This document shows, in pieces, positions 36,217 through 47,081 of a DNA stretch of 64,000 bases. The notes below the pieces were generated by a model. That model saw only the letters and a list, made by a program, of their open reading frames with translations, ran no database searches and had not been told where the DNA came from. The stretch lies in NCBI GenBank assembly GCA_902584805.1, contig CACIBE010000003.1, forward strand, positions 1 to 64,000, written 5' to 3'. Origin of the DNA: an uncultured Alphaproteobacteria bacterium. GTDB lineage: Bacteria; Pseudomonadota; Alphaproteobacteria; HIMB59; GCA-002718135. The position numbers and the translations under genes are program-made. Each line of letters begins with the position of its first letter. The stretch's first letter is position 1.

Positions 36217-36582
36217 GTGTCTGAGTTTCTATTTGAATATTTGCCCATTTTGATTTTTATATTCATTGCTTTAGCATTAGCCGTTGGAATGACATTTTTA
36301 TCTTTTATAGTAGGGGATTCTCAACCAGACCAAGAAAAATTATCAGCTTATGAGTGCGGATTTGAAGCTTTTGATGATGCTCGTGGACGATTTGATGTAA
36401 GATTTTATTTAGTAGCAATCTTATTTATCATATTTGATTTGGAAGTTGCTTTCTTGTTTCCATGGGCAATAACACTTAGTAAAATCGGATTGTTTGGTTT
36501 TTGGTCAATGATGATTTTCCTGACTGTTTTAACTATTGGTTTTATTTATGAATGGAAAAAAGGAGCTTTAGAATGGGAGTAG
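36217..36582 (+). CDS. nuoA: NADH-quinone oxidoreductase subunit A
   Basis: 121 residues with three membrane helices. [20 protein letters not shown] (20 residues) and [12 protein letters not shown] are the NuoA signatures, the cysteine loop lying near the quinone site of complex I. GTG start. First gene of a complete 14-gene nuo operon in the usual A-to-N order; its end overlaps nuoB by ten bases. Confidence 0.95.
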   Translation: MSEFLFEYLPILIFIFIALALAVGMTFLSFIVGDSQPDQEKLSAYECGFEAFDDARGRFDVRFYLVAILFIIFDLEVAFLFPWAITLSKIGLFGFWSMMIFLTVLTIGFIYEWKKGALEWE

Positions 36583-37085
36583 ATGAAGCAAAAAAAATTG
36601 TTGATGATACTCTAAACACAGAATTATCCTCTAAAGGTTTCTTAGTTGCTAGCTACGATAAAATTCTCACATGGGCTAGAACTGGTTCTTTATGGCCAAT
36701 GACTTTTGGTTTAGCATGCTGTGGAGTAGAAATGATACATTCTTACATGGCAAGATATGATCTTGATCGTTACGGAGTAATACCAAGAGGAAGTCCAAGA
36801 CAATCTGATGTAATGATAGTTGCTGGCACATTAACAAATAAAATGGCTCCAGCTTTAAGAAAAGTTTATGATCAAATGCCAGAACCTCGATGGGTTATAT
36901 CAATGGGCTCTTGTGCAAATGGAGGAGGTTATTATCATTATTCTTATTCAGTAGTTAGAGGATGTGATCGAATTGTCCCTGTTGATGTTTATGTACCAGG
37001 ATGCCCTCCAACAGCAGAAGCATTAGTATATGGTATATTGCAATTACAAAAAAAAATTAGAAGAGAAAATAAATTTAAAAGATAA
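36573..37085 (+). CDS. nuoB: NADH-quinone oxidoreductase subunit B
   Basis: 170 residues from the ATG at 36573, which has AGGAG seven bases before it; an in-frame upstream ATG at 36552 lacks this and lies in nuoA. Ligands of cluster N2 are seen in [19 protein letters not shown] and [12 protein letters not shown]2 hands electrons to quinone, so this is a core hydrophilic-arm subunit. Confidence 0.96.
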   Translation: MGVDEAKKIVDDTLNTELSSKGFLVASYDKILTWARTGSLWPMTFGLACCGVEMIHSYMARYDLDRYGVIPRGSPRQSDVMIVAGTLTNKMAPALRKVYDQMPEPRWVISMGSCANGGGYYHYSYSVVRGCDRIVPVDVYVPGCPPTAEALVYGILQLQKKIRRENKFKR

Positions 37086-37091
37086 TTTTAT

Positions 37092-37673
37092 ATGATTAAA
37101 ATTCTTTCTAAAATAGATGGCATAAATAATGTTTTAGAGAATAATAATTTGCTAGAAATAGAATTTGAAAAAAATAATATTATAAAAATTTTTAACGAAT
37201 TAAAAGATAACACTGAGCTTAATTTTAATCAATTACTAGATATTACAGCTGTTGATTATCCTTCAAGGGAATTTAGATTTGATTTGATTTATATTTTGCA
37301 AAGTTTAACCAAAAATAAAAAAATTATTCTTAAAACTTTTATTCAAGTAAATGAAAGCATAGAATCAATAACCAATATTCACAAATCTGCGGATTGGTAT
37401 GAAAGAGAATGTTATGATTTATTTGGAATTGAATTCATTAACCATCCTGATTTAAGAAGGATAATGACGGATTACAATTTTGAAGGTTATCCATTGCGCA
37501 AAGATTTTCCTTTAACTGGACACACAGAAGTTCGCTACGATGACCTTGAAAAAAAAGTAATATATGAGCCTGTTAAGTTAACTCAAGAATTTAGAAATTT
37601 CGATAGTGAATCTCCTTGGGAAGGAATGGAAAACAAACTTTTTGGTGATGAGAAATCAACTGGTGAAAATTAA
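37092..37673 (+). CDS. nuoC: NADH-quinone oxidoreductase subunit C
   Basis: 193 residues, 30-kDa subunit of the complex I connecting module. The signature ERECYDLFGIEFINHPDLRR (20 residues) followed by IMTDYNFEGYPLRKDFPL is diagnostic. It is separate from nuoD, unlike the fused NuoCD of enterobacteria. The N-terminus is diverged and Asn/Lys-rich. It abuts nuoD with no intervening base. Confidence 0.95.
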   Translation: MIKILSKIDGINNVLENNNLLEIEFEKNNIIKIFNELKDNTELNFNQLLDITAVDYPSREFRFDLIYILQSLTKNKKIILKTFIQVNESIESITNIHKSADWYERECYDLFGIEFINHPDLRRIMTDYNFEGYPLRKDFPLTGHTEVRYDDLEKKVIYEPVKLTQEFRNFDSESPWEGMENKLFGDEKSTGEN

Positions 37674-38852
37674 ATGAAAGAAGTAGAGCTAAATACAACT
37701 ACAATTAACTTTGGTCCCCAACATCCTGCTGCGCATGGTGTTTTACGTTTAGTAGTTGAACTAGAAGGTGAAGTAGTTCAAAGAGCAGAACCACACATTG
37801 GATTGTTGCATAGAGGAACAGAAAAATTAATTGAATATAAAACTTACCTTCAGGCAGTTCCTTATTTTGATAGACTTGATTATGTTTCTCCAATGTGTCA
37901 AGAACATGCTTTTGCATTAGCAACTGAAAATCTTTTAGGTATTCATGTTCCTGAAAGAGCCAAATATATTCGTGTTATTTTTGCTGAAATTACTAGAATA
38001 CTAAATCATTTATTAAATATACCTGCCTATGCTGCTGACATTGGTGCAGTCACACCATTTTTATGGTGTTTTGAAGAAAGGGAAAAGCTTTTGGAGTTTC
38101 ATGAAGCCGTATCTGGTGCAAGATTTCATGCAGCCTATTTTAGACCTGGTGGCGTCCATCAGGATATGCCAGAAGGAATGGAAGAAAAATTATTTGAGCA
38201 TTTTAAAACTCTTCCAAAATTTATTGATGATCTTGAAAGCTTGCTGACTAATAACAGAATTTTAAGACAAAGATCAGTTGATATAGGAATAATTTCAAAG
38301 TCAGAAGCAATTGAATGGGGGTGTTCGGGTCCAGTATTAAGAAGTGCAGGTGTAGCATGGGATTTAAGAAGATCTCAACCTTATGATGCCTATGATCAAG
38401 TTGATTTTGAAGTTCCTGTTGGAAAAAAAGGTGATTGTTTTGATCGATATTTGGTTCGCATAGAGGAGATGAGACAAAGCATTAGTATTATTAACCAATG
38501 TTTAAATAAAATCAAACCAGGTCCAATATCAATTGAGGATAATAAAATTACACCTCCTAAAAGAAATCAAATGAAAAAATCAATGGAAGCTTTAATTCAT
38601 CATTTTAAACTTTTCACTGAAGGTTACCGTGTTCCAGCTGGTCAAGTTTATACTGCAGTTGAAGCTCCAAAGGGTGAATTTGGGGTTTACCTTGTTTCTG
38701 ATGGATCTAGCAAACCATATAGATGTAAAATAAGAGCACCAGGTTTTGCACACCTTCAAACATTGGATCATTTATCTAAAGGCCACTTAATGGCTGACAT
38801 AGCCGCTATACTAGGTAGCTTAGATATTGTTTTTGGAGAGATAGATAGATAA
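37674..38852 (+). CDS. nuoD: NADH-quinone oxidoreductase subunit D
   Basis: 392 residues, 49-kDa subunit forming the quinone pocket with Nuo[21 protein letters not shown] (20 residues) contains the quinone-head His; [27 protein letters not shown] and the end DIVFGEIDR are typical. Overlaps nuoE by one base (TAATG). Confidence 0.97.
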   Translation: MKEVELNTTTINFGPQHPAAHGVLRLVVELEGEVVQRAEPHIGLLHRGTEKLIEYKTYLQAVPYFDRLDYVSPMCQEHAFALATENLLGIHVPERAKYIRVIFAEITRILNHLLNIPAYAADIGAVTPFLWCFEEREKLLEFHEAVSGARFHAAYFRPGGVHQDMPEGMEEKLFEHFKTLPKFIDDLESLLTNNRILRQRSVDIGIISKSEAIEWGCSGPVLRSAGVAWDLRRSQPYDAYDQVDFEVPVGKKGDCFDRYLVRIEEMRQSISIINQCLNKIKPGPISIEDNKITPPKRNQMKKSMEALIHHFKLFTEGYRVPAGQVYTAVEAPKGEFGVYLVSDGSSKPYRCKIRAPGFAHLQTLDHLSKGHLMADIAAILGSLDIVFGEIDR

Positions 38853-39451
38853 TGCACCATCCTGGTACAAATAATAAAGTATATAAAAAAATTAATGATA
38901 ATTTTGAATGGTCATCGGAAAATTTTAAAAAAATTTCTGAAATAATAAAAAAATATCCATCAAACCGTATTCAAAGCGCAGTTATTCCTTTACTTGATTT
39001 AGCACAAAGACAAAATAATGGATGGCTAAGTAAAAACTCAATGGAAAAAGTAGCTGAAACTCTAAGTATGTCTTATATAAGAGTGTTGGAAGTTGCCACT
39101 TTTTATTCGATGTTTAATTTAGAACCTATTGGTAAAAATTTTGTCCAAATTTGTAGAACGACACCTTGTTGGTTAAGAGGGAGTGATAAACTGTCTAAAG
39201 TTGCACAAGAAGTTTGTGAAACCAATATTGGGGAAACAAGTGATAATAAAATATTTACAGTTGTTGAAGTTGAATGCTTAGGTGCATGTTGCAATGCTCC
39301 TATGGTCCAGATCAATGATGATTATTATGAAGATTTAGATGAAGAGAGTTTTAAAAAAATACTTCAAGATTTAAAAGATAATAAATCAATAAAAGTAGGT
39401 TCACAAATTGGTAGAAAATCATCACAACCTGAAAGAAAATTTGATGCTTAA
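38852..39451 (+). CDS. nuoE: NADH-quinone oxidoreductase subunit E
   Basis: 199 residues, 24-kDa thioredoxin-like [2Fe-2S] subunit. Cluster N1a ligands are in [10 protein letters not shown] and [10 protein letters not shown]. The C-terminal tail beyond about 170 (Lys/Ser-rich) is an extension common in alphaproteobacteria. Its last codons overlap the start of nuoF. Confidence 0.95.
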   Translation: MHHPGTNNKVYKKINDNFEWSSENFKKISEIIKKYPSNRIQSAVIPLLDLAQRQNNGWLSKNSMEKVAETLSMSYIRVLEVATFYSMFNLEPIGKNFVQICRTTPCWLRGSDKLSKVAQEVCETNIGETSDNKIFTVVEVECLGACCNAPMVQINDDYYEDLDEESFKKILQDLKDNKSIKVGSQIGRKSSQPERKFDA

Positions 39452-40718
39452 GGAAAAAGATAAAATTTTTAAAAATTTATACGGTTTTGAAGACTGGAAA
39501 TTAGAAGGTGCCAAAAAAAGAGGTATTTGGTCAAATACTAAAGAACTTATTAAAATGGGTAGCGAAAAAATTGTTGAGGAAATTAAAAATAGTCAATTAA
39601 GAGGAAGGGGGGGAGCAGGTTTCCCTGCGGGACTTAAGTGGTCATTTATGCCAAAAGACTCTGGAAAAGATCATTACCTAGTTGTTAATGCAGATGAGTC
39701 AGAACCAGGCACATGTAAAGATCGAGAGATTATGAGAAACGACCCACATCTTCTTTTAGAAGGTTGTTTAGTTGCTGCTTTTGCTATGCATGCACATACT
39801 TGTTATATTTATATAAGGGGTGAATATTATTCTGAATCTTCTAATTTACAAAAAGCAATAGATGAAGCTTACGCAAATAATTTAATTGGTAAAAATGCAT
39901 GTGGTACAGGTTGGGATTTTGATATTTATCTTCACAGAGGAGCAGGAGCATATATTTGTGGTGAAGAAACTGCTTTACTTGAAAGCTTAGAGGGTAAAAA
40001 AGGTCAGCCCCGATTAAAACCTCCGTTTCCTGCTGGCGCAGGTTTATATGGATGTCCAACAACAGTTACAAATGTTGAAACAGTTGCCGTTTCACCAACT
40101 ATTCTAAGACGTGGTTCAAAATGGTTTGCTAATTTAGGTAGTGCAAATAATACAGGTACAAAAATTTTTAGTATTTCAGGACACGTAAATAACCCATGTA
40201 ATGTAGAAGAAGAAATGGGAATACCGCTCAAAGATCTCATTGAAAAACATGCAGGTGGGGTAATCGGTGGTTGGGAAAATTTATTAGCTGTAATTCCTGG
40301 AGGTGCAAGTGTGCCTTTATTACCTAAGTCTATTTGTGATACCGTTAAAATGGATTTTGATAGTTTAAAAGAAGTTCAAAGTGGATTAGGAACTGCTGCT
40401 GTTATTGTAATGAATAAATCAACAGATATTGTTGAAGCAATAGCTAGATTATCACATTTTTATAAACATGAAAGCTGCGGTCAATGTACACCTTGCAGAG
40501 AAGGTACTGGATGGATGTACAGAATGATGGAAAAAATGATTCATGGAAATGTTGAACATCAAGATATTGATAAAATTTTAGATGTGACTAAGCAAATTGA
40601 AGGTCATACTATTTGTGCCTTAGGCGATGCTGCTGCTTGGCCTATTCAAGGTTTGTTTAGACACTTTAGACCTGAAATTGAAAAAAGAATTCAAGAAAGA
40701 AACAGAAGGGTAGCCTAG
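39444..40718 (+). CDS. nuoF: NADH-quinone oxidoreductase subunit F
   Basis: 424 residues from the ATG at 39444, 51-kDa subunit that oxidises NADH. NADH/FMN sites: [18 protein letters not shown] and [20 protein letters not shown] (20 residues). Cluster N3 cysteines: [15 protein letters not shown] plus a later Cys in HTICALGD. An in-frame ATG at 39408 lies deep in nuoE and is less likely. One-base overlap with nuoG. Confidence 0.97.
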   Translation: MLKEKDKIFKNLYGFEDWKLEGAKKRGIWSNTKELIKMGSEKIVEEIKNSQLRGRGGAGFPAGLKWSFMPKDSGKDHYLVVNADESEPGTCKDREIMRNDPHLLLEGCLVAAFAMHAHTCYIYIRGEYYSESSNLQKAIDEAYANNLIGKNACGTGWDFDIYLHRGAGAYICGEETALLESLEGKKGQPRLKPPFPAGAGLYGCPTTVTNVETVAVSPTILRRGSKWFANLGSANNTGTKIFSISGHVNNPCNVEEEMGIPLKDLIEKHAGGVIGGWENLLAVIPGGASVPLLPKSICDTVKMDFDSLKEVQSGLGTAAVIVMNKSTDIVEAIARLSHFYKHESCGQCTPCREGTGWMYRMMEKMIHGNVEHQDIDKILDVTKQIEGHTICALGDAAAWPIQGLFRHFRPEIEKRIQERNRRVA

Positions 40719-42757
40719 TGCCAAAGATAACAATTGATAATAAGGAATACGAATTTGAAAACGGCATGACCGTAATGCAAGCTTGTGAACAAGCAGGAAC
40801 TGAAATTCCAAGATTTTGTTATCATGAAAAACTCTCAATAGCAGGAAACTGTAGAATGTGTTTAGTAGAAATGGAAAAAGCTCCAAAACCTATTGCATCA
40901 TGTGCCATGCCAGCTGCAGATGGAATGGTTATAAAAACAAAAACAGAAACAGTTAAAAAAGCCCGAAAAGGTGTAATGGAGTTTCTTCTCATTAATCATC
41001 CATTGGATTGCCCTATTTGTGATCAAGGGGGAGAATGTGATCTTCAAGATCAAGCGATGTATTATGGTTTTGATAAAACTAGATATGAAGAAAATAAAAG
41101 AGCAGTTCAAAATAAAAATATGGGACCACTTGTCAAAACAATTATGACAAGATGTATACATTGTACAAGATGCGTAAGGTTTTCTACAGAAGTTGCGGGT
41201 GTTGATGATATAGGATTACTTGGCAGAGGTGAAAATGCTGAGATCACGACGTACTTAGAAAAAACTATTGAGTCAGAATTATCTGGAAATGTAATTGATT
41301 TATGCCCCGTAGGTGCTTTAACAAGTAAACCATATGCATTTAAATCTAGACCATGGGAGCTAACCAAGACAGAAACATTTGATGTGTTCGATGGTATAGG
41401 TTCAAGTATAAGGATTGATACAAGAGGAAAAAAAGTTTTAAGAGCTCTTCCTCTAATAAATGAAGAAACCAATGAAGAATGGATAAGTGATAAATCTAGA
41501 TTTGCAGTTGATGGACTCTCAAGTCAAAGATTGGATAATGTATATTCTAAATCAAATAAAAAACTCCAAAAATCCTCATGGGATAATGCATTTGAATTAA
41601 TAAAAAAAGAAATTACAAAAAGAGGTAAAGAAAATACTGTATTCCTATCTGGTAAGTTTACCGATATTGAAACTTTATATTCCGCACAAAAATTTAGCAA
41701 TTCACTAAAATCAAAAAACTATGATTGCAGATTTGATAATACACAAATTATCGATAATTCATCTTCAAGTTATAAATTTAATTCAACAATTCAAGAAATT
41801 GAAAAGGCTGATGCTATTCTTTTAATCGGATCAAACCCTAGATGGGAAGCAGCGGTACTAAACGCTAGAATTAGAAAGGCATATATTGAAAATAACTGCA
41901 AAATTGGTCTTATAGGTCCTAAATTAGATCTTACTTACGATTATCATCATTTATCTGATTCTTTAGGTTACCTTAATAAATTATCTAATAATAAATCTGA
42001 ATTCAATAAAGTTTTAAAATCTGCAAAAAACCCACTTATAATATTAGGTACTTCAGCAATAAATAATGATCATGGAAAAAAAATATTAGAAACTGCAGGA
42101 TTAATTGCGAAAAAAATTCAAAAAAATAAAAATACAAATCCATTAAATATTCTTAACCAAGATATTTCTAGAGTAGGAGCATTAGATTTGAAATTTTATA
42201 ATAAAAAATTTGATAATGATTACAATAAACAATTAAAAAAACATATTGATAAAACAAAACCTGTAGTTTTCTTAATGGGGTTAGATGAGATAAATTTTTC
42301 AACATTTGAAAATGCCTTTGTTGTTTATCTTGGTCATCATGGAGATGTTTCAGCATCTATGGCTGATATAATTCTACCAACCCCTGCATATACTGAGAAA
42401 AGTTCTACTTATATGAATATAGAAGGTAGAGTTATTCAAACAACTAAGTGTCATAATCCAATAGGTGAAGCAAAAGAGGAGTGGAAAATTTTTAGAGTTT
42501 TAAGTGACTTATTTGAAAAAAATTTAAATTTTAATAATCTTGGGGAGCTTCGAAATGAGCTTACAAGTACCTATGGTCAATTTGCTCTCTTAAATGAAGT
42601 TAATTCTATTGGCGAAATAACTTTTGCTAAAAATAATAAAATTGAGAATATTAAAATTAAATATAACATTGAAAACTTTTATATGAATGATTCTATTTCT
42701 AGGTCTTCTGAAACAATGGCAAAATGTACTAAAGATATTTTAAATAAGGCAGCATAA
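40718..42757 (+). CDS. nuoG: NADH-quinone oxidoreductase subunit G
   Basis: 679 residues with a GTG start. The N-terminal ferredoxin domain has CYHEKLSIAGNCRMC; the His/Cys cluster segment is HPLDCPICDQGGECDLQD; then TRCIHCTRCVRF and a fourth Cys near DLCPVGAL for N4/N5. The rest is a molybdopterin-oxidoreductase-like domain without the extra N7 cluster. Residues about 270-620 are diverged and Lys/Asn-rich relative to the N-terminus, as usual in low-GC relatives. Confidence 0.96.
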   Translation: MPKITIDNKEYEFENGMTVMQACEQAGTEIPRFCYHEKLSIAGNCRMCLVEMEKAPKPIASCAMPAADGMVIKTKTETVKKARKGVMEFLLINHPLDCPICDQGGECDLQDQAMYYGFDKTRYEENKRAVQNKNMGPLVKTIMTRCIHCTRCVRFSTEVAGVDDIGLLGRGENAEITTYLEKTIESELSGNVIDLCPVGALTSKPYAFKSRPWELTKTETFDVFDGIGSSIRIDTRGKKVLRALPLINEETNEEWISDKSRFAVDGLSSQRLDNVYSKSNKKLQKSSWDNAFELIKKEITKRGKENTVFLSGKFTDIETLYSAQKFSNSLKSKNYDCRFDNTQIIDNSSSSYKFNSTIQEIEKADAILLIGSNPRWEAAVLNARIRKAYIENNCKIGLIGPKLDLTYDYHHLSDSLGYLNKLSNNKSEFNKVLKSAKNPLIILGTSAINNDHGKKILETAGLIAKKIQKNKNTNPLNILNQDISRVGALDLKFYNKKFDNDYNKQLKKHIDKTKPVVFLMGLDEINFSTFENAFVVYLGHHGDVSASMADIILPTPAYTEKSSTYMNIEGRVIQTTKCHNPIGEAKEEWKIFRVLSDLFEKNLNFNNLGELRNELTSTYGQFALLNEVNSIGEITFAKNNKIENIKIKYNIENFYMNDSISRSSETMAKCTKDILNKAA

Positions 42758-42764
42758 TAATTAG

Positions 42765-43766
42765 ATGACTTATGATATATTAATTACAGGGTTAATAATC
42801 ATTGCCCAAATACTTGCTGTTGTTGTGCCAGTTTTAATATCTGTAGCTTTTTTAGTTTATGCTGAAAGAAAAGTTTTAGCCCTAATTCAATTAAGAAGAG
42901 GTCCAAATATAGTAGGGCCTTTTGGTATATTACAAAGCTTTGCTGATGCATTAAAACTTATAACTAAAGAAAATATTATACCTAGTGGATCAAATAAAAT
43001 TGTTTTTATTTTAGCACCCATAATCACAATGGTACTTAGCTTAGCAGGTTGGGCAGTAATACCTTTTGCTCCAGGATGGGTAGTCTCTGATATTAACGTA
43101 GGTATCATGTATCTGTTTGCAGTATCATCTCTTGGAGTATACGGAATAATAATGGCTGGATGGGCTAGTAACTCTCAATATCCTTTTCTAGGAGCATTAA
43201 GATCAGCTGCTCAAATGGTTTCATATGAAGTATCTATTGGATTTGTAATAATTACAGTATTATTATGTGTAGGTTCTTTAAATTTATCAAAGATAGTTTT
43301 AGCTCAGCAGACTGTATGGTTTGCAATTCCATTATTACCTATGTTCATTATTTTTTTTATTTCTGCGTTAGCTGAAACAAATAGATTACCTTTTGATCTT
43401 CCTGAAGATGAATCAACACTTGTTGCAGGATTTTTTACTGAATATTCATCTGCTTCATTTGTACTATTTTTTTTAGGTGAATATGCGAGTATGATTTTAA
43501 TGTCTTCTATGACTGTCATTCTTTTTTTAGGCGGATGGCTTCCTCCATTTGATGTATACCCATTAAATGTTGTTCCTGGAGTAATCTGGTTTACTGTGAA
43601 AGTAATATTTATATTATTTTTATTTATTTGGGTTAGAGGAACTTTCCCAAGATATAGATATGATCAGTTAATGAGACTTGGATGGAAAGTTTTTCTACCG
43701 TTTTCTTTGTTTTGGGTTGTGGCAACTTCTGGTTTTTTAGTATATTTTGACATGCTGCCAAATTAA
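42765..43766 (+). CDS. nuoH: NADH-quinone oxidoreductase subunit H
   Basis: 333 residues, about eight membrane helices; joins the quinone pocket to the proton channels. Signatures: [20 protein letters not shown] (20 residues), [20 protein letters not shown] (20 residues) and [20 protein letters not shown] (20 residues). Normal length. Confidence 0.97.
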   Translation: MTYDILITGLIIIAQILAVVVPVLISVAFLVYAERKVLALIQLRRGPNIVGPFGILQSFADALKLITKENIIPSGSNKIVFILAPIITMVLSLAGWAVIPFAPGWVVSDINVGIMYLFAVSSLGVYGIIMAGWASNSQYPFLGALRSAAQMVSYEVSIGFVIITVLLCVGSLNLSKIVLAQQTVWFAIPLLPMFIIFFISALAETNRLPFDLPEDESTLVAGFFTEYSSASFVLFFLGEYASMILMSSMTVILFLGGWLPPFDVYPLNVVPGVIWFTVKVIFILFLFIWVRGTFPRYRYDQLMRLGWKVFLPFSLFWVVATSGFLVYFDMLPN

Positions 43767-43767
43767 T

Positions 43768-44247
43768 ATGTATAAATTAATTAAATCTTTTACTTTATTT
43801 GAATTATTTCAAGGACTATTTTTAACTTTCAAATACATATTTAAATCTAAAGTTACAATAAATTATCCTCATGAAAAAGGTCCATTAAGCCCACGTTTTA
43901 GAGGAGAGCATGCTTTGAGAAGATATCCAAGTGGGGAAGAGAGATGTATCGCATGTAAACTTTGTGAAGCAGTATGTCCTGCTCAGGCAATTACAATTGA
44001 AGCAGAGCCAAGAGAGGATGGAAGCAGAAGAACAACAAGATATGATATAGATATGACTAAATGTATTTACTGTGGTTTATGTCAAGAATCTTGCCCAGTT
44101 GATGCGATAGTAGAAGGACCAAATTTTGAATTTGCCACTGAAACAAGAGAAGAATTAATTTATAATAAAGATAAACTTTTAGAAAATGGAGATAGATGGG
44201 AGCAAGAAATTGCTCAAAATATTCATCTCGATAGAAAATATAGATAA
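43768..44247 (+). CDS. nuoI: NADH-quinone oxidoreductase subunit I
   Basis: 159 residues from the ATG just after the nuoH stop. Two 4Fe-4S motifs, [12 protein letters not shown] and [12 protein letters not shown], hold clusters N6a and N6b. [18 protein letters not shown] precedes the first. An upstream ATG at 43747 lies in nuoH and is rejected as the start. Confidence 0.96.
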   Translation: MYKLIKSFTLFELFQGLFLTFKYIFKSKVTINYPHEKGPLSPRFRGEHALRRYPSGEERCIACKLCEAVCPAQAITIEAEPREDGSRRTTRYDIDMTKCIYCGLCQESCPVDAIVEGPNFEFATETREELIYNKDKLLENGDRWEQEIAQNIHLDRKYR

Positions 44248-44249
44248 GA

Positions 44250-44861
44250 ATGGTTCTTTATTCATTAACATTTTATCTTTTTTCATCTGTTGCAGTTCTT
44301 TCTGCTCTAATGGTTATAAGTGCAAAAAATCCAGTTCATTCAGTTTTGTTCTTAATTTTAAGCTTTGTTAACGCATCAGGACTCTTTGTTTTATTAGGTG
44401 CTGAATTTTTGGCAATGATCCTTGTTGTTGTATATGTTGGAGCTGTTGCCGTCCTTTTTCTATTTGTTGTAATGATGCTTGATATAAATTTTGTAAAGTT
44501 GAGAGAAGGTTTTTTGCAATATTTACCTTTTGGAGCATTATTAGGGATAGTTCTAGTAATTGAACTTGGAATACTTTTTTTAACAGATAGATCGTCTAAT
44601 ATTTATAACAATCAAACACCACTACAACCTATAGTTAATGAAGTGGAAAATACAAAAATGATTGGGCAAATACTCTACACTGAATATTTTTATTTATTTC
44701 AAATATGTGGGATAATTTTATTAGTCGCAATGATTGGCTCAATTACACTTACATTAAGAGATAAAGGTGGTGTTAAAAGGCAAAATATAGTTTCTCAAAA
44801 TACAGTTGATGCATCAACAGCTATAGAAAAGAAAAAAGTAAAAATAGGCGAAGGAATTTAA
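44250..44861 (+). CDS. nuoJ: NADH-quinone oxidoreductase subunit J
   Basis: 203 residues, five membrane helices. NPVHSVLFLILSFVNASGLF (20 residues) and LVVVYVGAVAVLFLFVVMML (20 residues), which includes the pi-bulge helix region, identify NuoJ. The hydrophilic C-terminus is poorly conserved, as usual. Starts 2 bases after nuoI. Confidence 0.95.
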   Translation: MVLYSLTFYLFSSVAVLSALMVISAKNPVHSVLFLILSFVNASGLFVLLGAEFLAMILVVVYVGAVAVLFLFVVMMLDINFVKLREGFLQYLPFGALLGIVLVIELGILFLTDRSSNIYNNQTPLQPIVNEVENTKMIGQILYTEYFYLFQICGIILLVAMIGSITLTLRDKGGVKRQNIVSQNTVDASTAIEKKKVKIGEGI

Positions 44862-44864
44862 ATA

Positions 44865-45170
44865 ATGATTACTCTTGAACACTATCTTTTTCTCGGCGCA
44901 ATTATTTTTACCTTAGGTGTTTTAGGAATATTTTTAAATAAGAAAAATTTAATTATAATTTTAATGTCTATAGAACTCATCTTGTTGTCGGTAAATATTA
45001 ATTTTATTGCTTTCTCAGCGTATATTAATGATATCTCAGGGCAAATCTTCGCAATGCTTACACTTACTGTTGCAGCCGCTGAAGCAGCAATTGGACTCGC
45101 TATACTTGTAGTATTTTTTAGAAATTTAGGATCAATAGAAGTAAATAAAATTAATCAGCTTAAGGGATAG
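44865..45170 (+). CDS. nuoK: NADH-quinone oxidoreductase subunit K
   Basis: 101 residues with three membrane helices. The proton-path glutamates are in [14 protein letters not shown] and [15 protein letters not shown], both key NuoK segments. Length is exactly that of the family. Placed 3 bases after nuoJ and 3 before nuoL. Confidence 0.97.
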   Translation: MITLEHYLFLGAIIFTLGVLGIFLNKKNLIIILMSIELILLSVNINFIAFSAYINDISGQIFAMLTLTVAAAEAAIGLAILVVFFRNLGSIEVNKINQLKG

Positions 45171-45173
45171 TAG

Positions 45174-47081
45174 ATGGCAACCTCAATTATATTTTTACCT
45201 CTACTTGGTTTTCTTTTTTGTTTTTTACTCGGTAAACAGTTTAACTATAAGGTTTATCAAATATCAACAACTTCAATCCTTTTTCTTTGTACTTTATTTT
45301 CTTGGATAATATTCATTCAGTTTATTAATAATAAGGAAACTGAAATAATTTTTATTCTTAACTGGATCACTTCTGGAAACTTTATTGTTGATTGGTCAAT
45401 TAGATTAGACACTTTAACTGCTGTGATGTTCATTGTGGTTACAACTGTGTCTGCTTGTGTTCACTTATATTCAATAGGCTATATGGAAGAAGATCCATCA
45501 AAAATAAGATTTATGGGTTATCTAAGCTTATTTACTTTTTTTATGCTTGTTCTAGTATCAAGTAATAACTTGCTGCAAATGTTCTTTGGTTGGGAAGGGG
45601 TTGGGCTAGCCTCATATTTATTAATTGGTTTTTGGCACCATAAAGATTCAGCAAATAAAGCTGCTATAAAAGCATTTGTTGTAAACAGAGTTGGAGATTT
45701 TGGATACGCAATTGGAATTGCTGGAATTTTTTATATTTTTGGCACGATAAGTTTCGACAGTATATTTTCACAAGTGGATCGATTTAGTGAGCATCAAATT
45801 CAATTCCTTTCATTCAGTTTTCCAACTTTAGATTTTTTATGTTTTCTTTTATTCATAGGTGCAATGGGTAAATCTGCCCAATTAGGTTTACACACATGGT
45901 TGCCAGATGCCATGGAGGGGCCTACTCCTGTATCTGCACTAATACATGCTGCAACAATGGTAACTGCTGGTGTATTTTTAGTTGCAAGAATGAGTCCTCT
46001 TTATGAGTTTGCGACATTTACTAATTTATTCATTACTTTTATTGGTGCAGCCACAGCTATTTTTGCTGCCTCTATAGCCTTAACGCAAAATGATATTAAA
46101 AGAGTCATTGCATATTCAACATGTAGTCAATTAGGATATATGTTTTTTGCAGCAGGTGTAGGAGCTTATAATGCATCAATATTTCATTTAACAACTCATG
46201 CATTTTTTAAAGCTCTTCTATTTCTTTCGGCAGGTTCTGTAATTCACGCAATGCATCATGAACAGGATATGAGAAAAATGGGGGGACTCTTCAAAAAAAT
46301 ACCTTTTACTGCCTCAATGATGTGGATTGGGTCTCTTGCAATTATTGGTTTCCCATATCTATCTGGTTACTATTCAAAAGAAAGTATTTTAGAAAATGCT
46401 TTCTATGCTTCAAATGGAATAGCATACTTTGCATATTTAGTAGGTATTTTAACTGCTTTACTTACTGCTTTTTATTCATGGAGATTATTATTCCTAACAT
46501 TTCATGGTGAAAATAGATCAAATAATAAAACATATGATCACGCCCATGAATCACCTTTAGTGATGACAGTTCCATTATTTATTCTTGCAATTGGTTCTAT
46601 TTTTTCTGGAATATTCTTTGCTGATTATTTTATTGGATATTATAAAAAAGAATTTTGGGATAATGCAATATTACTAACAGAAAGTTCTCATAAATATCTT
46701 CCTCTTACGCAATCACTAATATCAAAATCGGCTGTTGCAGTTGGAATTCTTGTCTGTGTGTTGATATATTCAAATAATTTAAACAGAGCAAAAAATCTTT
46801 CCTATAATTTAGATCCTTTATATTCTCTTTCTAAAAATAAATGGTATGTGGATGAGCTATATCATAAAGTATTTGTTTTAACTTTTTTCAAATTAGCAAA
46901 CTTTTTTTGGAAAAGAGGGGATGAAAAAACAATTGATGGTTTAGGACCAAACGGGGTCTCCTGGATTATTTCAAAATCTTCATCTTATGTAAGTTTATTT
47001 CAATCAGGGTATTTGTTTCATTATGCTTTTGCTATGCTTGGTGGCTTAGTAATAATTTTAACATGGTTTTTATATTACTAA
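45174..47081 (+). CDS. nuoL: NADH-quinone oxidoreductase subunit L
   Basis: 635 residues, antiporter-like proton-pumping subunit with about 16 helices. FFGWEGVGLASYLLIGFWHH (20 residues) holds the key Glu, HTWLPDAMEGPTPVSALIHA (20 residues) and DIKRVIAYSTCSQLGYMFFA (20 residues) hold channel Lys and His residues. The C-terminal lateral helix and anchor are present. Confidence 0.97.
   Translation: MATSIIFLPLLGFLFCFLLGKQFNYKVYQISTTSILFLCTLFSWIIFIQFINNKETEIIFILNWITSGNFIVDWSIRLDTLTAVMFIVVTTVSACVHLYSIGYMEEDPSKIRFMGYLSLFTFFMLVLVSSNNLLQMFFGWEGVGLASYLLIGFWHHKDSANKAAIKAFVVNRVGDFGYAIGIAGIFYIFGTISFDSIFSQVDRFSEHQIQFLSFSFPTLDFLCFLLFIGAMGKSAQLGLHTWLPDAMEGPTPVSALIHAATMVTAGVFLVARMSPLYEFATFTNLFITFIGAATAIFAASIALTQNDIKRVIAYSTCSQLGYMFFAAGVGAYNASIFHLTTHAFFKALLFLSAGSVIHAMHHEQDMRKMGGLFKKIPFTASMMWIGSLAIIGFPYLSGYYSKESILENAFYASNGIAYFAYLVGILTALLTAFYSWRLLFLTFHGENRSNNKTYDHAHESPLVMTVPLFILAIGSIFSGIFFADYFIGYYKKEFWDNAILLTESSHKYLPLTQSLISKSAVAVGILVCVLIYSNNLNRAKNLSYNLDPLYSLSKNKWYVDELYHKVFVLTFFKLANFFWKRGDEKTIDGLGPNGVSWIISKSSSYVSLFQSGYLFHYAFAMLGGLVIILTWFLYY

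Noticed and set aside
41107-41472. 121-aa minus-strand frame inside nuoG
   Set aside because: Fully antisense to the conserved Fe-S region of nuoG, low-complexity product, no family resemblance.
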